A stretch of 64,000 bases of DNA from Tenacibaculum aiptasiae (GTDB taxonomy: Bacteria; Bacteroidota; Bacteroidia; Flavobacteriales; Flavobacteriaceae): positions 186,220 to 250,219 of the forward strand of contig NZ_WAAU01000012.1 in NCBI RefSeq assembly GCF_008806755.1, written 5' to 3'. Made by a program: the position numbers and the translations under genes. A model generated the notes under the pieces. That model made no database searches. It worked only from the letters and a program-made list of their open reading frames with translations, and had not been told where the DNA came from. The stretch's first letter is position 1. Every line of letters begins with the position of its first letter. Positions 1-8,424 of the stretch are shown one piece after another.

Positions 1-975
1 TAATGAAATAGTTATAAAACTTTGAGTAAATACATCTTCATAAGTTAAGTATGCCCAATACAACAATTGGAAAACGGGTAATAAAAAGCCAAACAAAACT
101 GGTATAAAAGCTACCGTAAACAAAGCTACTTTTTTCTTAGCTGTACTTTGTTCTCTTTTTGCTTTCTGATGATTTCTGGTAGTATTTGAATACCCTATTC
201 TTCTTCGCTGCCATTTTTCTAAACTAATTATTAGAAAAATAATCGCCACCAATATAGCTGATAAGTAAATTGCTGTTTCTGGCTCTTCTAATGAAAACCA
301 TGCTCTAAAAATCCCTGTTGTAAATGTATTGATACCATAATATTTAGCTGCTCCATAGTCGTTTAAAACCTCCATTAATACCAAGGTAAGTCCGCCTATA
401 AATGCTGGACGAGATAATGGCAATATCAATTTAAAAAAAGTTTTAAATTCTCCTGCTCCTAACAATTTTGAAGCTTCAATAATATTGTTTGATTGATTCA
501 AGAAAAAAGCTCTAGAAGCTACATATACATATGGAAATAATGAAATACTTAAAACAAAAATAAGTCCAAGGTGATTCATTACATCTACCTTCACAGCAAA
601 GAGTTTTTCAAAAACACCTCCATAATCAAAGATTCCTGCATAGGCATAAGCAGTAATATACGATGGTATGGCTAACGGTAAAATTAACAGCCATTCTAAC
701 TGTTTTCGAAAAGGAAAAAAATATCTAGATACTGCATAAGCAGATGATATTCCAAATACTAATGTAAGAATGCTAGTTCCTAGAATTAACCAAAAAGAAT
801 TTAGTAAATAATTTGGCAATAAATTAGCTACTAAATGGCTCCATGTTTCACCAGGTCCATAAAATAAATTAATAAAAATGGTAATTACTGGAACTGCTAT
901 AAACAAAACAATGGTCAATAAAATTATTGACCATTTGTTTGTGTCTCTTTGTATGTTTTGTAACCTGTTTATCAC
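1..975 (-). CDS. fbpB: Ferric iron ABC transporter permease, 3' end beyond window (FbpB/SfuB type)
   Basis: Inner-membrane permease that moves Fe(3+) delivered by the periplasmic binding protein encoded just upstream. The frame is open from a GTG at 975 to base 1, about 325 codons, so the C-terminus is missing. An in-frame TAA lies two codons before the GTG, which leaves GTG as the first possible start. The translation has several hydrophobic helices, an EAA-type loop (EASKLLGAGEF...LPLSRP) where an ATPase would dock, and the family block EVLNDYGAAKYYGINTFTTG. It follows the binding-protein gene by 36 bp and is surely in the same operon. The ATPase subunit is not in the window. An unusual 12-bp inverted repeat sits within codons 14-22 (separate entry). 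Family assignment is firm; iron rather than another metal follows from the neighbours. Confidence 0.9.
   Translation of the reverse strand, partial: MINRLQNIQRDTNKWSIILLTIVLFIAVPVITIFINLFYGPGETWSHLVANLLPNYLLNSFWLILGTSILTLVFGISSAYAVSRYFFPFRKQLEWLLILPLAIPSYITAYAYAGIFDYGGVFEKLFAVKVDVMNHLGLIFVLSISLFPYVYVASRAFFLNQSNNIIEASKLLGAGEFKTFFKLILPLSRPAFIGGLTLVLMEVLNDYGAAKYYGINTFTTGIFRAWFSLEEPETAIYLSAILVAIIFLIISLEKWQRRRIGYSNTTRNHQKAKREQSTAKKKVALFTVAFIPVLFGFLLPVFQLLYWAYLTYEDVFTQSFITISL
910..935 (-). promoter_or_regulatory. Intragenic hairpin at the 5' end of the iron permease gene
   Basis: A perfect inverted repeat with 12-bp arms, AATGGTCAATAA at 910-921 and TTATTGACCATT at 924-935, separated by 2 bases. 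In the permease mRNA it forms a stem 40-65 nt after the GTG start and is followed by a U-rich stretch (UUGUUUUGUUUAU). The position, between a binding-protein gene and its permease gene, is where expression is often stepped down. The function is inferred. Confidence 0.45.
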
Positions 976-1011
976 TAGGAATTATCTAATTTAAAACAAC
1001 AAAGGTATTGA

Positions 1012-2058
1012 TTATTTCCATTGAGCTGAATCAAAAACTAAAACAGCCTTTTTATTGTTTTCTCCTAACTTAGTTAACGATAAAGTATCTTCTTTAAATT
1101 CTCCCCAAGATTTTAATAAATCTGATGAAGCAACTTCTTTGTTTACTGGATACTCGTAATTAGCTTTTGCAAATACTTCTTGCGCTTCTTTACTTGCTAA
1201 AAACTCAATAAATTTAATTGCATTCGCTTTGTTTGGTGCATATTTAGCAACTCCTGCTCCACTTACATTGATGTGTGTTCCTCTATCTGCTTGATTAGGG
1301 AAAAATATTTTAATTCCCTCTCCAGCTTTTACTTCTTCTGGATTCTTTGAATTTAATAATTTACCAATATAGTATGTATTTACTACTGCTACATCTCCTT
1401 CACCAGCAACTACAGCTTTTACTTGGTCTCTATCATTTCCTTTTGGTGAACGTGCCATATTTGCTACCATTCCTTTAGCCCATTCTGTTGCTTTTTCTTC
1501 CCCAATGTTTGCTATAATTGAAGCTAATAATGATTGGTTATAAATATTTGACGAAGAACGAATTAATATTTTGTTTTTCCATTCATCATTTGTTAATGCC
1601 TCATAAGTAGATAATTCTTCTGGTTTTACTTTTTCTGGATTGTAAACAATTACACGTGCTCTTTTTGTTAAGGCAAACCAATTATTATCAGCATCTTTTA
1701 AATGTGCTGGAATTCTTTTATCTAAAAACTCAGAAGTAGCCGATTGTAACAATCCTTTATTCTTAGCTCTCACTAAACGTCCTGCATCTACAGTAATTAA
1801 TACATCTGCTGGAGATTGCTCTCCTTCTACCGTCATCTTTTGCATTAACTCATCTGCTTTTGCATTGACAACATTTACTTTAATTCCTGTTTCTTTTTCA
1901 AACTTGGCAAATAATTCTTGATCTGCTTTATAGTGACGGTGTGTGTAAACATTTACCACCTCTTGTTTTTTCTCTTCCTTCTTTTCTTCTTTTTTTTGCT
2001 CATTTTTACACGATGTAAAAACTATTGCTAAAGCTAAAATTGTGAATATTTTTTTCAT
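1012..2058 (-). CDS. fbpA: Fe(3+) ABC transporter substrate-binding lipoprotein (FbpA/FutA type)
   Basis: Extracytoplasmic ferric-iron binding protein, 348 residues, normal for the family. It starts with a lipoprotein signal ending TSC at Cys17, then a Lys/Glu-rich linker. The mature part opens with VVNVYTHRHYKADQELFAKF and continues through ADVLITVDAGRL and the NTYYIGKLLNS block. These fit the type II periplasmic binding fold of the FbpA/FutA group, whose iron ligands are tyrosines and a histidine or carboxylates. The paired Tyr in NTYYIG and the Tyr/His in NVYTHRHY are the probable ligands. It is followed by the permease gene and preceded by a TonB receptor gene 48 bp upstream. This links outer-membrane capture to inner-membrane uptake. 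Confidence 0.93.
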   Translation of the reverse strand: MKKIFTILALAIVFTSCKNEQKKEEKKEEKKQEVVNVYTHRHYKADQELFAKFEKETGIKVNVVNAKADELMQKMTVEGEQSPADVLITVDAGRLVRAKNKGLLQSATSEFLDKRIPAHLKDADNNWFALTKRARVIVYNPEKVKPEELSTYEALTNDEWKNKILIRSSSNIYNQSLLASIIANIGEEKATEWAKGMVANMARSPKGNDRDQVKAVVAGEGDVAVVNTYYIGKLLNSKNPEEVKAGEGIKIFFPNQADRGTHINVSGAGVAKYAPNKANAIKFIEFLASKEAQEVFAKANYEYPVNKEVASSDLLKSWGEFKEDTLSLTKLGENNKKAVLVFDSAQWK

Positions 2059-2106
2059 TCTGATTGATAAATTTAGTACTGCTAATATATATGTTATAAA
2101 ATAACT

Positions 2107-4590
2107 TTAAAGTTTAAATTGTAATGTTACATAATAACTTCTTGGTGAAGAAGGAATTATTCCTGGTCCTGGGTATCCTGTAGCTCTTCGTGTAAAATAG
2201 GTTTCGTCTAATAAATTATTTACTCCCGTTTCTATTTTCCACTTTTTGTATGAATATGAAAAAGAAGCATCTAATATAGAGTATGCTGGTATAGGTCCAA
2301 CCAATCCTTCTCTACTTGTTCCTGCTAATACTGTTTCTCCATTAGTTGCATCGGTAAATTGCTTTGATAAGTGTGTAAACTGAAGGCTTCCTAAAAAGTT
2401 TTTATACCCAAACTTTACTCCTGTTTTTAAGTTTACTAACGGAATAAATTCTACTTTTTTACCTACGATACTACTTTCTTTTGATTTTGTATACTCTGAT
2501 TCTGTTACTGCAATATTTGTAAACCAATTTAATACAAACTCACTGTTAGAATTATTAAACGTTGATAATAAATTCCAATCTACAAAACTCTCAATACCGT
2601 ATATAAACGCTTCTCCAATATTATCTCTTACTCTATCTCCTTTGTTTGGCCCTGTAGAAACTAAAGTTACTCCTATACGATCTTGGTAAAACAATCCATA
2701 AGCACTTATATCATATGATAAAAAGTTATTCCATCTACCTCTTAATCCAATATCTGCTGTTGCTCCTTTTTCATCACCTATATTTTCTGCAACTAAGAAT
2801 GATGGATTCACTGTTCTGATATCACTAAAGGTTACAGATCGATAATTTTGAGAAATATTTCCGTATAACTCAAAACTTGCTGATGGTTTATAGCTAGCTC
2901 CTAATCCTAATAACACAAAGCTTCTTTCTTTTACTTGGCTCTCAGTTTCTGTACTAATACCTCCTGGCAATGGATTTCCTGCTCCATCTCTTAGTACTCT
3001 TGTATATGAACCATTAGCTCCTGTTTTTATATATTCTAAACGAATTCCTGGTGTAATGGTAAAACTATCAGAAAGTTTAAAAATATTTTCTCCAAATACC
3101 GCTATGTTTTCATTTGGGAATTTAAAGAATGAACTATTATAATCTTGTTTATCTACAAACCTAAAATCAGCATCACTATTACGTGAACCTGCCCCTTGAC
3201 GCTCATCGTTATTTGCTTTGTAATATTTAGCTCCTACTAAAAATATACTTTTTTGATTTCCTAAATTATAGTTTGATAAGAAACGTGTTTCTACTCCCCA
3301 GTTTTTATAATTCCCTACTATTAAATCTCTAAAATCATACTGTCCATTATCTAACTCATCTGGTGTTGATACTGGATTTAAACCTACAAATCTATAATTT
3401 CCTCTATACCCTAATGCTTTTCTTGATGCATTCAATCCGAAGAAATTAAAGCTTAACCTTGTATCTTCTGTAAAATCATGTTCCAATTTTAATGCCCATA
3501 AGTTCCAATTAATATCAAACCAATTTCTACTTCTTAAACTTTGTAAAGGATCTTGGTTGAATTGCGTATCGGTAAGACCTCCTGGCTGTTTTGCTAAATA
3601 GTTTAAGTGGGTAAACTCTGCTATTAAAGTTGTTTTATCTGATATTTTATGATCTACGTGTGCATAAATATTTTTAGAATTGAATTTTGAATTAGGTCTA
3701 AATCCATCACCTCTTTTAAAATTAAAATATCCGTAGTATCCTGTTTTACCAACAGTACCTCCCACACTTGTAAAACTATTAAACAGTCCAAATGATCCTG
3801 CTGATTGTCGAGTTACTAATTCAAATTTTTTATTTCTATTAGGCTCTTTAAACTTAAAATTCAACAATCCTCCAAACTGAGTTCCATATTGTAAAGATGC
3901 TGCTCCTCTGATTACCTGTATTTCTTTTAAAGCTTCTGCTGGTGGTGTATAATAACTTTCTGGATATCCTAATACATCTGCACTAATATCATATCCATTT
4001 TGCCTAGTATTAAAATTAGATGTTCTGTTTGGGTCCAATCCTCTACCTCCAATATTTAATTGTAATCCCGCATCATCGTTTTCATAAATATTTAATCCAA
4101 CTACTTGACTATAGATTTGACGTGCATTATTTGCTGCTTTGTTCCCTATAGACTCATCTACTAAAACAACTTCTGTCTTTTTTCCTGCAAAAATTGCTGT
4201 TCCTTCTACTTCTTGTAATCGTTTAAGCGCAAAGACTTTTTTCTTTCTTTGGCTTATTACTACTTCCGACAATTCTTCTTCTATTTTTTGTAATACAATA
4301 TCTAATTTTAAATTTTGGTTAGAAATTGTTACTACTTTTTCACTAATTTCATAATCATAAGAGAAAAATACTATTGAGTACTTTCCTGGTTTTAAAGAAG
4401 TGGTTTTGTAATCTCCTTGTGTGTTTGTTTTTGCTAAAGTTCCCCCTGAAGCATTATAAATTTCTACACTATTAATAGCCTTTCCTTCATTATCTACTAT
4501 TTTCCCCGAAATAGTGTACTGAGCAAATAAATTTTGTATTGCAAAAAACAGTACTATAATAATGCTATAATCCTTTAATTTTAATTTCAT
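2107..4590 (-). CDS. TonB-dependent outer-membrane receptor (FecA-like)
   Basis: Receptor of 827 residues. It has a signal peptide to about residue 23 (LFAQ), then a carboxypeptidase-regulatory-like beta-sandwich (YTISGKIVDNEGKAI, residues 25-105), then a TonB plug (GGRGLDPNRT, IQVIRGAASLQYGTQFGG), then a 22-strand type barrel ending in an aromatic-rich strand (YYVTLQFKL). The plug and barrel resemble the ferric citrate and siderophore receptors, but the ligand cannot be read from sequence. The start overlaps the end of the gamma-carboxylase-like gene by 26 bp, so the two are translationally linked. The ferric-iron binding protein follows 48 bp later. Iron or an iron chelate is therefore the likely cargo; heme or another metal is not excluded. 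Confidence 0.9.
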   Translation of the reverse strand: MKLKLKDYSIIIVLFFAIQNLFAQYTISGKIVDNEGKAINSVEIYNASGGTLAKTNTQGDYKTTSLKPGKYSIVFFSYDYEISEKVVTISNQNLKLDIVLQKIEEELSEVVISQRKKKVFALKRLQEVEGTAIFAGKKTEVVLVDESIGNKAANNARQIYSQVVGLNIYENDDAGLQLNIGGRGLDPNRTSNFNTRQNGYDISADVLGYPESYYTPPAEALKEIQVIRGAASLQYGTQFGGLLNFKFKEPNRNKKFELVTRQSAGSFGLFNSFTSVGGTVGKTGYYGYFNFKRGDGFRPNSKFNSKNIYAHVDHKISDKTTLIAEFTHLNYLAKQPGGLTDTQFNQDPLQSLRSRNWFDINWNLWALKLEHDFTEDTRLSFNFFGLNASRKALGYRGNYRFVGLNPVSTPDELDNGQYDFRDLIVGNYKNWGVETRFLSNYNLGNQKSIFLVGAKYYKANNDERQGAGSRNSDADFRFVDKQDYNSSFFKFPNENIAVFGENIFKLSDSFTITPGIRLEYIKTGANGSYTRVLRDGAGNPLPGGISTETESQVKERSFVLLGLGASYKPSASFELYGNISQNYRSVTFSDIRTVNPSFLVAENIGDEKGATADIGLRGRWNNFLSYDISAYGLFYQDRIGVTLVSTGPNKGDRVRDNIGEAFIYGIESFVDWNLLSTFNNSNSEFVLNWFTNIAVTESEYTKSKESSIVGKKVEFIPLVNLKTGVKFGYKNFLGSLQFTHLSKQFTDATNGETVLAGTSREGLVGPIPAYSILDASFSYSYKKWKIETGVNNLLDETYFTRRATGYPGPGIIPSSPRSYYVTLQFKL

Positions 4591-5950
4591 GATTAAATGG
4601 TATAATCCAATTTTTGTGTTTAAAACTATCTTTCTCTTGGTATAAGTCTACTTTTGAATCTATAAATCGTGAACTTAACCTTCCGTTAAGAGTTACAAAA
4701 CTTTCTACATAAACCTCTGGGTTCTTTATTCCTTTGCTTTTATAGGTATCGCCTAAAAAGTGAGCGAATTCCAATATAAAATCGGGTTGAAAACTCATTT
4801 GTTTCTCTTGTAAAACAGTTAAATAATCTCTATTCTTTATATAAAAATACTTACCAGTATCCCCGTCTACTATTTTAAAATCTGCTATTCCTGCCTTTTC
4901 CATTAACATCACTCTCCATGAAAAACGATATCCTTCTTCCGTCCAAAACAATTCTCCTGGGTATGCCAAATACCTAAAAGGAAAAAGTAATTGAATTATA
5001 AAAAAGACTGCAAATATATTCACTATTACTCTTTGTTTAACGGAATATATTAATGTCTTTCCATGATTAAAACTCTCCTTTGATATTCGTAATGCTTTCG
5101 CTATTAAGTTGATTATCTTATGATGAAAATTTGGTGAAAAGAATATTAGTGTACTTACTATCATTATAAAAGGAAACATTCCTATTGGAAATAATATTCT
5201 TGTAAATACATGAAAAACTACTACCATAAAGAATGCAAACAAACGTGTTCTCTTATATAATAATAGAAAAGGTATGGTTAAATCGTATAAAGTCCCTGCC
5301 CAACTCATCGCAAAATGAAACCAAGTTTTTGGCATTAAAACTCCTAGTATTGGTAAATCGTACTGTACAGGTAACCATATATTTAAAGGTGAAGCTCTAA
5401 ACAACCAATCGGAATTTAATTTTGCTAATCCCGCATAAAAATACACTATTCCCAACATTAGTTTTATTACATCAACAGTATATTGAGGTATTTTTTGGTA
5501 AGATAGTTTAGGATTTAACTTTGCATCTATTGAAAAGTAAGCGTTTGCTGGTAAAAAAATTAAAATAAAACTTACTAAACTTATAAAGTAATAATGGTTT
5601 AGATAAGTAGTTTTATCCATTAATTCAATATAGGTAAAACTTAAAAAGAAAATAACAATAGCTATTCTATATTTATAACCAATAGCAATTAATAAGGCTG
5701 AGATAGCGCATATTGCAAATAATAAATAAGTATAACTTCCTAGTGTTTTTACCCATTCAAATCCGTAGTAAGTAAAATGAAATTTGGGATTTATGTACAA
5801 TGATTCTATCCAACCATGGTACCAAAAACGTATGATGCTCCCCAACATCATAACACCAAAAAAAACACGAAAAACAGCTAAAGTAGCTGCTTCCGTAGTT
5901 TTTTCTAAATATTTTTGTATTTGACGACTAATCGCCATCGTTATCTTCAA
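4565..5950 (-). CDS. Vitamin K-dependent gamma-carboxylase-like membrane protein (HTTM/VKGC)
   Basis: 461 residues: a polytopic N-terminal part (about residues 20-350) and a C-terminal soluble part. It aligns by eye with human gamma-glutamyl carboxylase (recalled, not computed). DKTTYLNHYYF (His119) matches the block around human His160. FYAGLAKLNSDW (Lys177) matches the block around human Lys218, the catalytic base. SIGMF-like, YRFSWRVM and RFIDSKVDL blocks also have counterparts. Known members convert Glu to Gla using reduced vitamin K and CO2; flavobacteria have menaquinone. The start overlaps the imelysin stop by 23 bp, with an alternative ATG at 5938, and the end overlaps the receptor gene. 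Natural substrates are likely exported proteins of this operon, but that is inference. Many databases would call it only an HTTM domain protein. Confidence 0.85.
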   Translation of the reverse strand: MKITMAISRQIQKYLEKTTEAATLAVFRVFFGVMMLGSIIRFWYHGWIESLYINPKFHFTYYGFEWVKTLGSYTYLLFAICAISALLIAIGYKYRIAIVIFFLSFTYIELMDKTTYLNHYYFISLVSFILIFLPANAYFSIDAKLNPKLSYQKIPQYTVDVIKLMLGIVYFYAGLAKLNSDWLFRASPLNIWLPVQYDLPILGVLMPKTWFHFAMSWAGTLYDLTIPFLLLYKRTRLFAFFMVVVFHVFTRILFPIGMFPFIMIVSTLIFFSPNFHHKIINLIAKALRISKESFNHGKTLIYSVKQRVIVNIFAVFFIIQLLFPFRYLAYPGELFWTEEGYRFSWRVMLMEKAGIADFKIVDGDTGKYFYIKNRDYLTVLQEKQMSFQPDFILEFAHFLGDTYKSKGIKNPEVYVESFVTLNGRLSSRFIDSKVDLYQEKDSFKHKNWIIPFNHEIKIKGL

Positions 5951-7034
5951 TAGTAATTTTAATACTCAATGCACTTGCCATATCAACTTTTAAGTCTTTT
6001 ACCAAAGCTTGTAGTTTATCAAATGTCAATGTCATTTTTATATTATCATTATTAATCTGATCTACAAAGTTGTTACCTAATGCCCCTATTGTAGTTTTAG
6101 CATCAGCTATTTTAGTATTGATTGCTGTTACTAAATCATTTCTCTTTAAAAACTCTAAGTATGATTTTAAACTTTGTCCTGTAGTTGCATTACTATATGC
6201 TTTCCCATTGAAAAAATCTTCAGTAGCATTAAAAGCAGTAGTTAATAATAACTTAGAAATATCTCTTTTATAATACGCCTCTGTATTCGTAGGAACTGGT
6301 GTACCTGTTCTAGCTCCAGAAGGGAAAGATATTTTCTTTTCACGTACTTCTCTTTCAAAGAATGAAACAATGTAAAAGTTTACTAACTTATCTACACTAC
6401 TAGTAGCAGAAGAACCATCGTTATCTATGAATGATGTTTTAAAACTCCCATTCCAATCTGCTAATACTTCTTTTGCTAAAGCATCAATTCTTATTACTAA
6501 ATCATTTAAATACTTATTATACTTAGCTGCATCTGCTCCTGTATAATTTGCTATAATAGCTGTATCATCTGCTCCTGCTCCATTTAACAAATAATCTAAA
6601 GCAGGAAAACCTTGCTCGTCATATTCATTTTGTGAAGTTAAATCATAATTACCTGATGTGATATTTAAAGTTAAATCACTCACATTTGTAGGATACGTAT
6701 TCATGGTATTTACCATGTTTAATGTTTCAGCTTTTCCTATTTGAAATATTGAAACTTTTTGCCAAACAACATAAGCATCTTGCCAACTTGTTCTTAAAGC
6801 TCCTAAATTTGTTGGATTTGGTGTAGTTGTAAAAGTTTCTACTGCTGTTTTTAAAGCTCCAGTTTTCTGAGCAAAATCTGTATATCCTGGGATAATTATA
6901 TTCTCAGCCCAATGCGTTAACATTGCCTTTCTATTAAATCCATCTCCAGTACTCACATTCGAATCAGAACTTGAACTACAAGCGTACATTACTAATACTG
7001 AAACAATTAAAAGTAAACTAACTTTTCTTAACAT
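5928..7034 (-). CDS. Imelysin family iron-regulated lipoprotein
   Basis: Surface or periplasmic lipoprotein of 368 residues. The start chosen at 7034 gives a clean lipoprotein signal (MLRKVSLLLIV...YAC, Cys at about 19). A longer reading from 7112 would translate through a terminator hairpin and a promoter -7 box, so it is rejected. Imelysin (M75/ICMP) proteins are helical-bundle, iron-linked proteins. Here the alignable stretch QGFPALDYLLNG stands where classical members have GxHxxE, so the motif His is replaced by Pro and the Glu by Asp. This is the form I associate with Bacteroidota imelysins next to DUF4856. It follows the DUF4856 gene and overlaps the gamma-carboxylase-like gene. The operator-like TTTATTTAGA motif at its start site fits iron control. 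Confidence 0.88.
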   Translation of the reverse strand: MLRKVSLLLIVSVLVMYACSSSSDSNVSTGDGFNRKAMLTHWAENIIIPGYTDFAQKTGALKTAVETFTTTPNPTNLGALRTSWQDAYVVWQKVSIFQIGKAETLNMVNTMNTYPTNVSDLTLNITSGNYDLTSQNEYDEQGFPALDYLLNGAGADDTAIIANYTGADAAKYNKYLNDLVIRIDALAKEVLADWNGSFKTSFIDNDGSSATSSVDKLVNFYIVSFFEREVREKKISFPSGARTGTPVPTNTEAYYKRDISKLLLTTAFNATEDFFNGKAYSNATTGQSLKSYLEFLKRNDLVTAINTKIADAKTTIGALGNNFVDQINNDNIKMTLTFDKLQALVKDLKVDMASALSIKITIEDNDGD

Positions 7035-7041
7035 ATTATTA

Positions 7042-7073
7042 CTATTTATTCTAAATAAAGGTGCACAAATATA
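7042..7073 (-). promoter_or_regulatory. Imelysin promoter -7 box with overlapping operator-like motif
   Basis: On the minus strand a TATATTTG box (7066-7073) fits the Bacteroidota -7 consensus and lies directly after the terminator hairpin. Transcription would begin near 7061, about 27 nt before the ATG at 7034. The predicted start is covered by CTTTATTTAGAATAAATAG (7042-7060), a near-palindrome that shares TTTATTTAGA with two sites at the DUF4856 promoter. No clear -33 box is visible. Confidence 0.5.
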
Positions 7074-7106
7074 AAAAAAGTAGCCGACTAATCGACTACT
7101 TTTTTT
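7073..7106. terminator. Bidirectional terminator between DUF4856 and imelysin genes
   Basis: The arms AAAAAAAGTAG (7073-7083) and CTACTTTTTTT (7096-7106) pair perfectly. Inside them CGA/TCG pairs around a CTAA loop with one mismatch. T-runs are present on both strands, but the gene on each side reads on the minus strand. DUF4856 transcripts would therefore end or be thinned here before the imelysin promoter. Confidence 0.75.
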
Positions 7107-7127
7107 ATACATATTTATTAAAAGCTA

Positions 7128-8324
7128 CTAGTTACTAGCGTCTTTAGCTTCGTCTACGGTAAATCCATATGCAGCTGCAATCTCATTAGAAATAGTATCT
7201 AAAGTAGCTGGAGTTACATCCCAGAATCCATCTCCTGTCATTAAAGTAGTTAAGTATCCTTTTACTTTAGTTTTATCTAAGTGAGGTGCTCCTGAAGCGT
7301 TACGAGTAAAACGTAAACTGTAAACAAAACCATATCCTTCAGATAAATCGTGGAAAGCTGCAGTTTTGTCTGAAGTTAATTTAGCTTTACCAGCTTGTAA
7401 ATAGTATACTGCTCTAATAGCAATTACTTTAGAAATAGCTGCTCTAATGATTTCAGCTTGTGCATCTCTAACTGTATAATTTTTAGCTACAATTGCTGCT
7501 CTACCTAATTTGAAAGCATCGTAAACTTCTTTTGCAATTCCTTTAAAACTAGGATCATTTTCAACTCTAGTTAAGTATTTATTTAAAAAGTCGTCTGCTG
7601 CTAAAGCTGGTACTGCTGGGTTAGCTTCTGTACCGTATAAGTATCCATAAGCTTCATCCCATTTGTGTTCCATCTTCGTGTAATTTTTTCCAGCCTCTAA
7701 AACTCCATTATCGTTATTAGCTTTGTTTGGAGTAGCGTCAAGTACACTTTTACTTAAATAGTTGTTTAACATTTGATCAGTCATTAAAGCACCAATTAAA
7801 GACTTTCCAAAAGCTTGATTTAATTCTAATCCTTTTGCATTTACATAACGGTAAGATGCTGGATTAGAATTTAATTTTTGTAATCTTCCTGCATTTCCTT
7901 TTGAAGCGTCATCGTTCCATTTTGGAAATACGTTATCTACTTGAGAGTTAATCCAACCATCGAAATCTGCTAAAAGCTCATTTCTTTCAGTAGTATTAGC
8001 TTTAAAGTAATCTTCTGAAGCTGCTACTTTATCACGTACTTTTTTTCCTGAAGTATTTAAAGATGCTTCTGTAAAACCAGTACCGTCTTTAAACATTTCT
8101 GTTAATCCTGCTTTTGTACTAGCAGTATTTGATAAAGCTCCCATTATTTCGCTAGACATTTTAATTCTAGCTGTTTGTCCTGAAAAACTAACAGTAGTGT
8201 TTCCGTTTCTCTCAAACTTATATGTTGTAGGTGCAGTAACGTTATTTGCTGGTGTATCATCATCTGAACATGATGTTAACACCATAGCTGAAACAGCTAA
8301 CATTGAAAAAATTACTCTTTTCAT
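7128..8324 (-). CDS. DUF4856 domain lipoprotein
   Basis: Exported lipoprotein of 398 residues with a signal ending LTSC (Cys19) and then an Asp/Asn-rich linker. The rest matches what I recognise as DUF4856: a YKFERNGNTTVSFSGQTARI opening and a helical body with QMLNNYLS, MEHKWDEAYGYLYG and YVNAKGLELNQAFGKSL. The biochemical role is unknown. The family is regularly found beside imelysin proteins in Bacteroidota and is thought to take part in iron or heme acquisition. Here it is the first gene before imelysin, the carboxylase-like protein, a TonB receptor and a ferric binding protein, with its own strong promoter between two copies of an operator-like repeat. Surface exposure is inferred. Confidence 0.85.
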   Translation of the reverse strand: MKRVIFSMLAVSAMVLTSCSDDDTPANNVTAPTTYKFERNGNTTVSFSGQTARIKMSSEIMGALSNTASTKAGLTEMFKDGTGFTEASLNTSGKKVRDKVAASEDYFKANTTERNELLADFDGWINSQVDNVFPKWNDDASKGNAGRLQKLNSNPASYRYVNAKGLELNQAFGKSLIGALMTDQMLNNYLSKSVLDATPNKANNDNGVLEAGKNYTKMEHKWDEAYGYLYGTEANPAVPALAADDFLNKYLTRVENDPSFKGIAKEVYDAFKLGRAAIVAKNYTVRDAQAEIIRAAISKVIAIRAVYYLQAGKAKLTSDKTAAFHDLSEGYGFVYSLRFTRNASGAPHLDKTKVKGYLTTLMTGDGFWDVTPATLDTISNEIAAAYGFTVDEAKDASN

Positions 8325-8325
8325 T

Positions 8326-8402
8326 TTTATTTAGATTTAATTTTGATAATTTTCTGCAAATCTACAGAACAAAACTAAATCTCCAAACTTTATTTAGATT
8401 TA
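8326..8402 (-). promoter_or_regulatory. DUF4856 promoter flanked by a 14-bp direct repeat (putative iron operator)
   Basis: Minus-strand promoter TTTG-N19-TAGATTTG: -33 at 8384-8387, -7 at 8357-8364, predicted start near 8352. The 14-bp sequence TTTATTTAGATTTA (plus-strand sense) occurs at 8326-8339, next to the ATG, and again at 8389-8402, abutting the -33 box. The copies are 63 bp apart, six helical turns. The outer copy also belongs to an inverted repeat CTTTATTT (8388-8395) / AAATAAAG (8413-8420). This layout suits a repressor such as Fur; the regulator is inferred. Confidence 0.6.
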
Positions 8403-8424
8403 TTTTAATTTAAAATAAAGGTTT

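Noticed and set aside
7035..7112. Longer imelysin N-terminus starting at 7112
   Set aside because: It would translate the terminator hairpin at 7073-7106 and a -7 box; the start at 7034 gives a proper lipoprotein signal.
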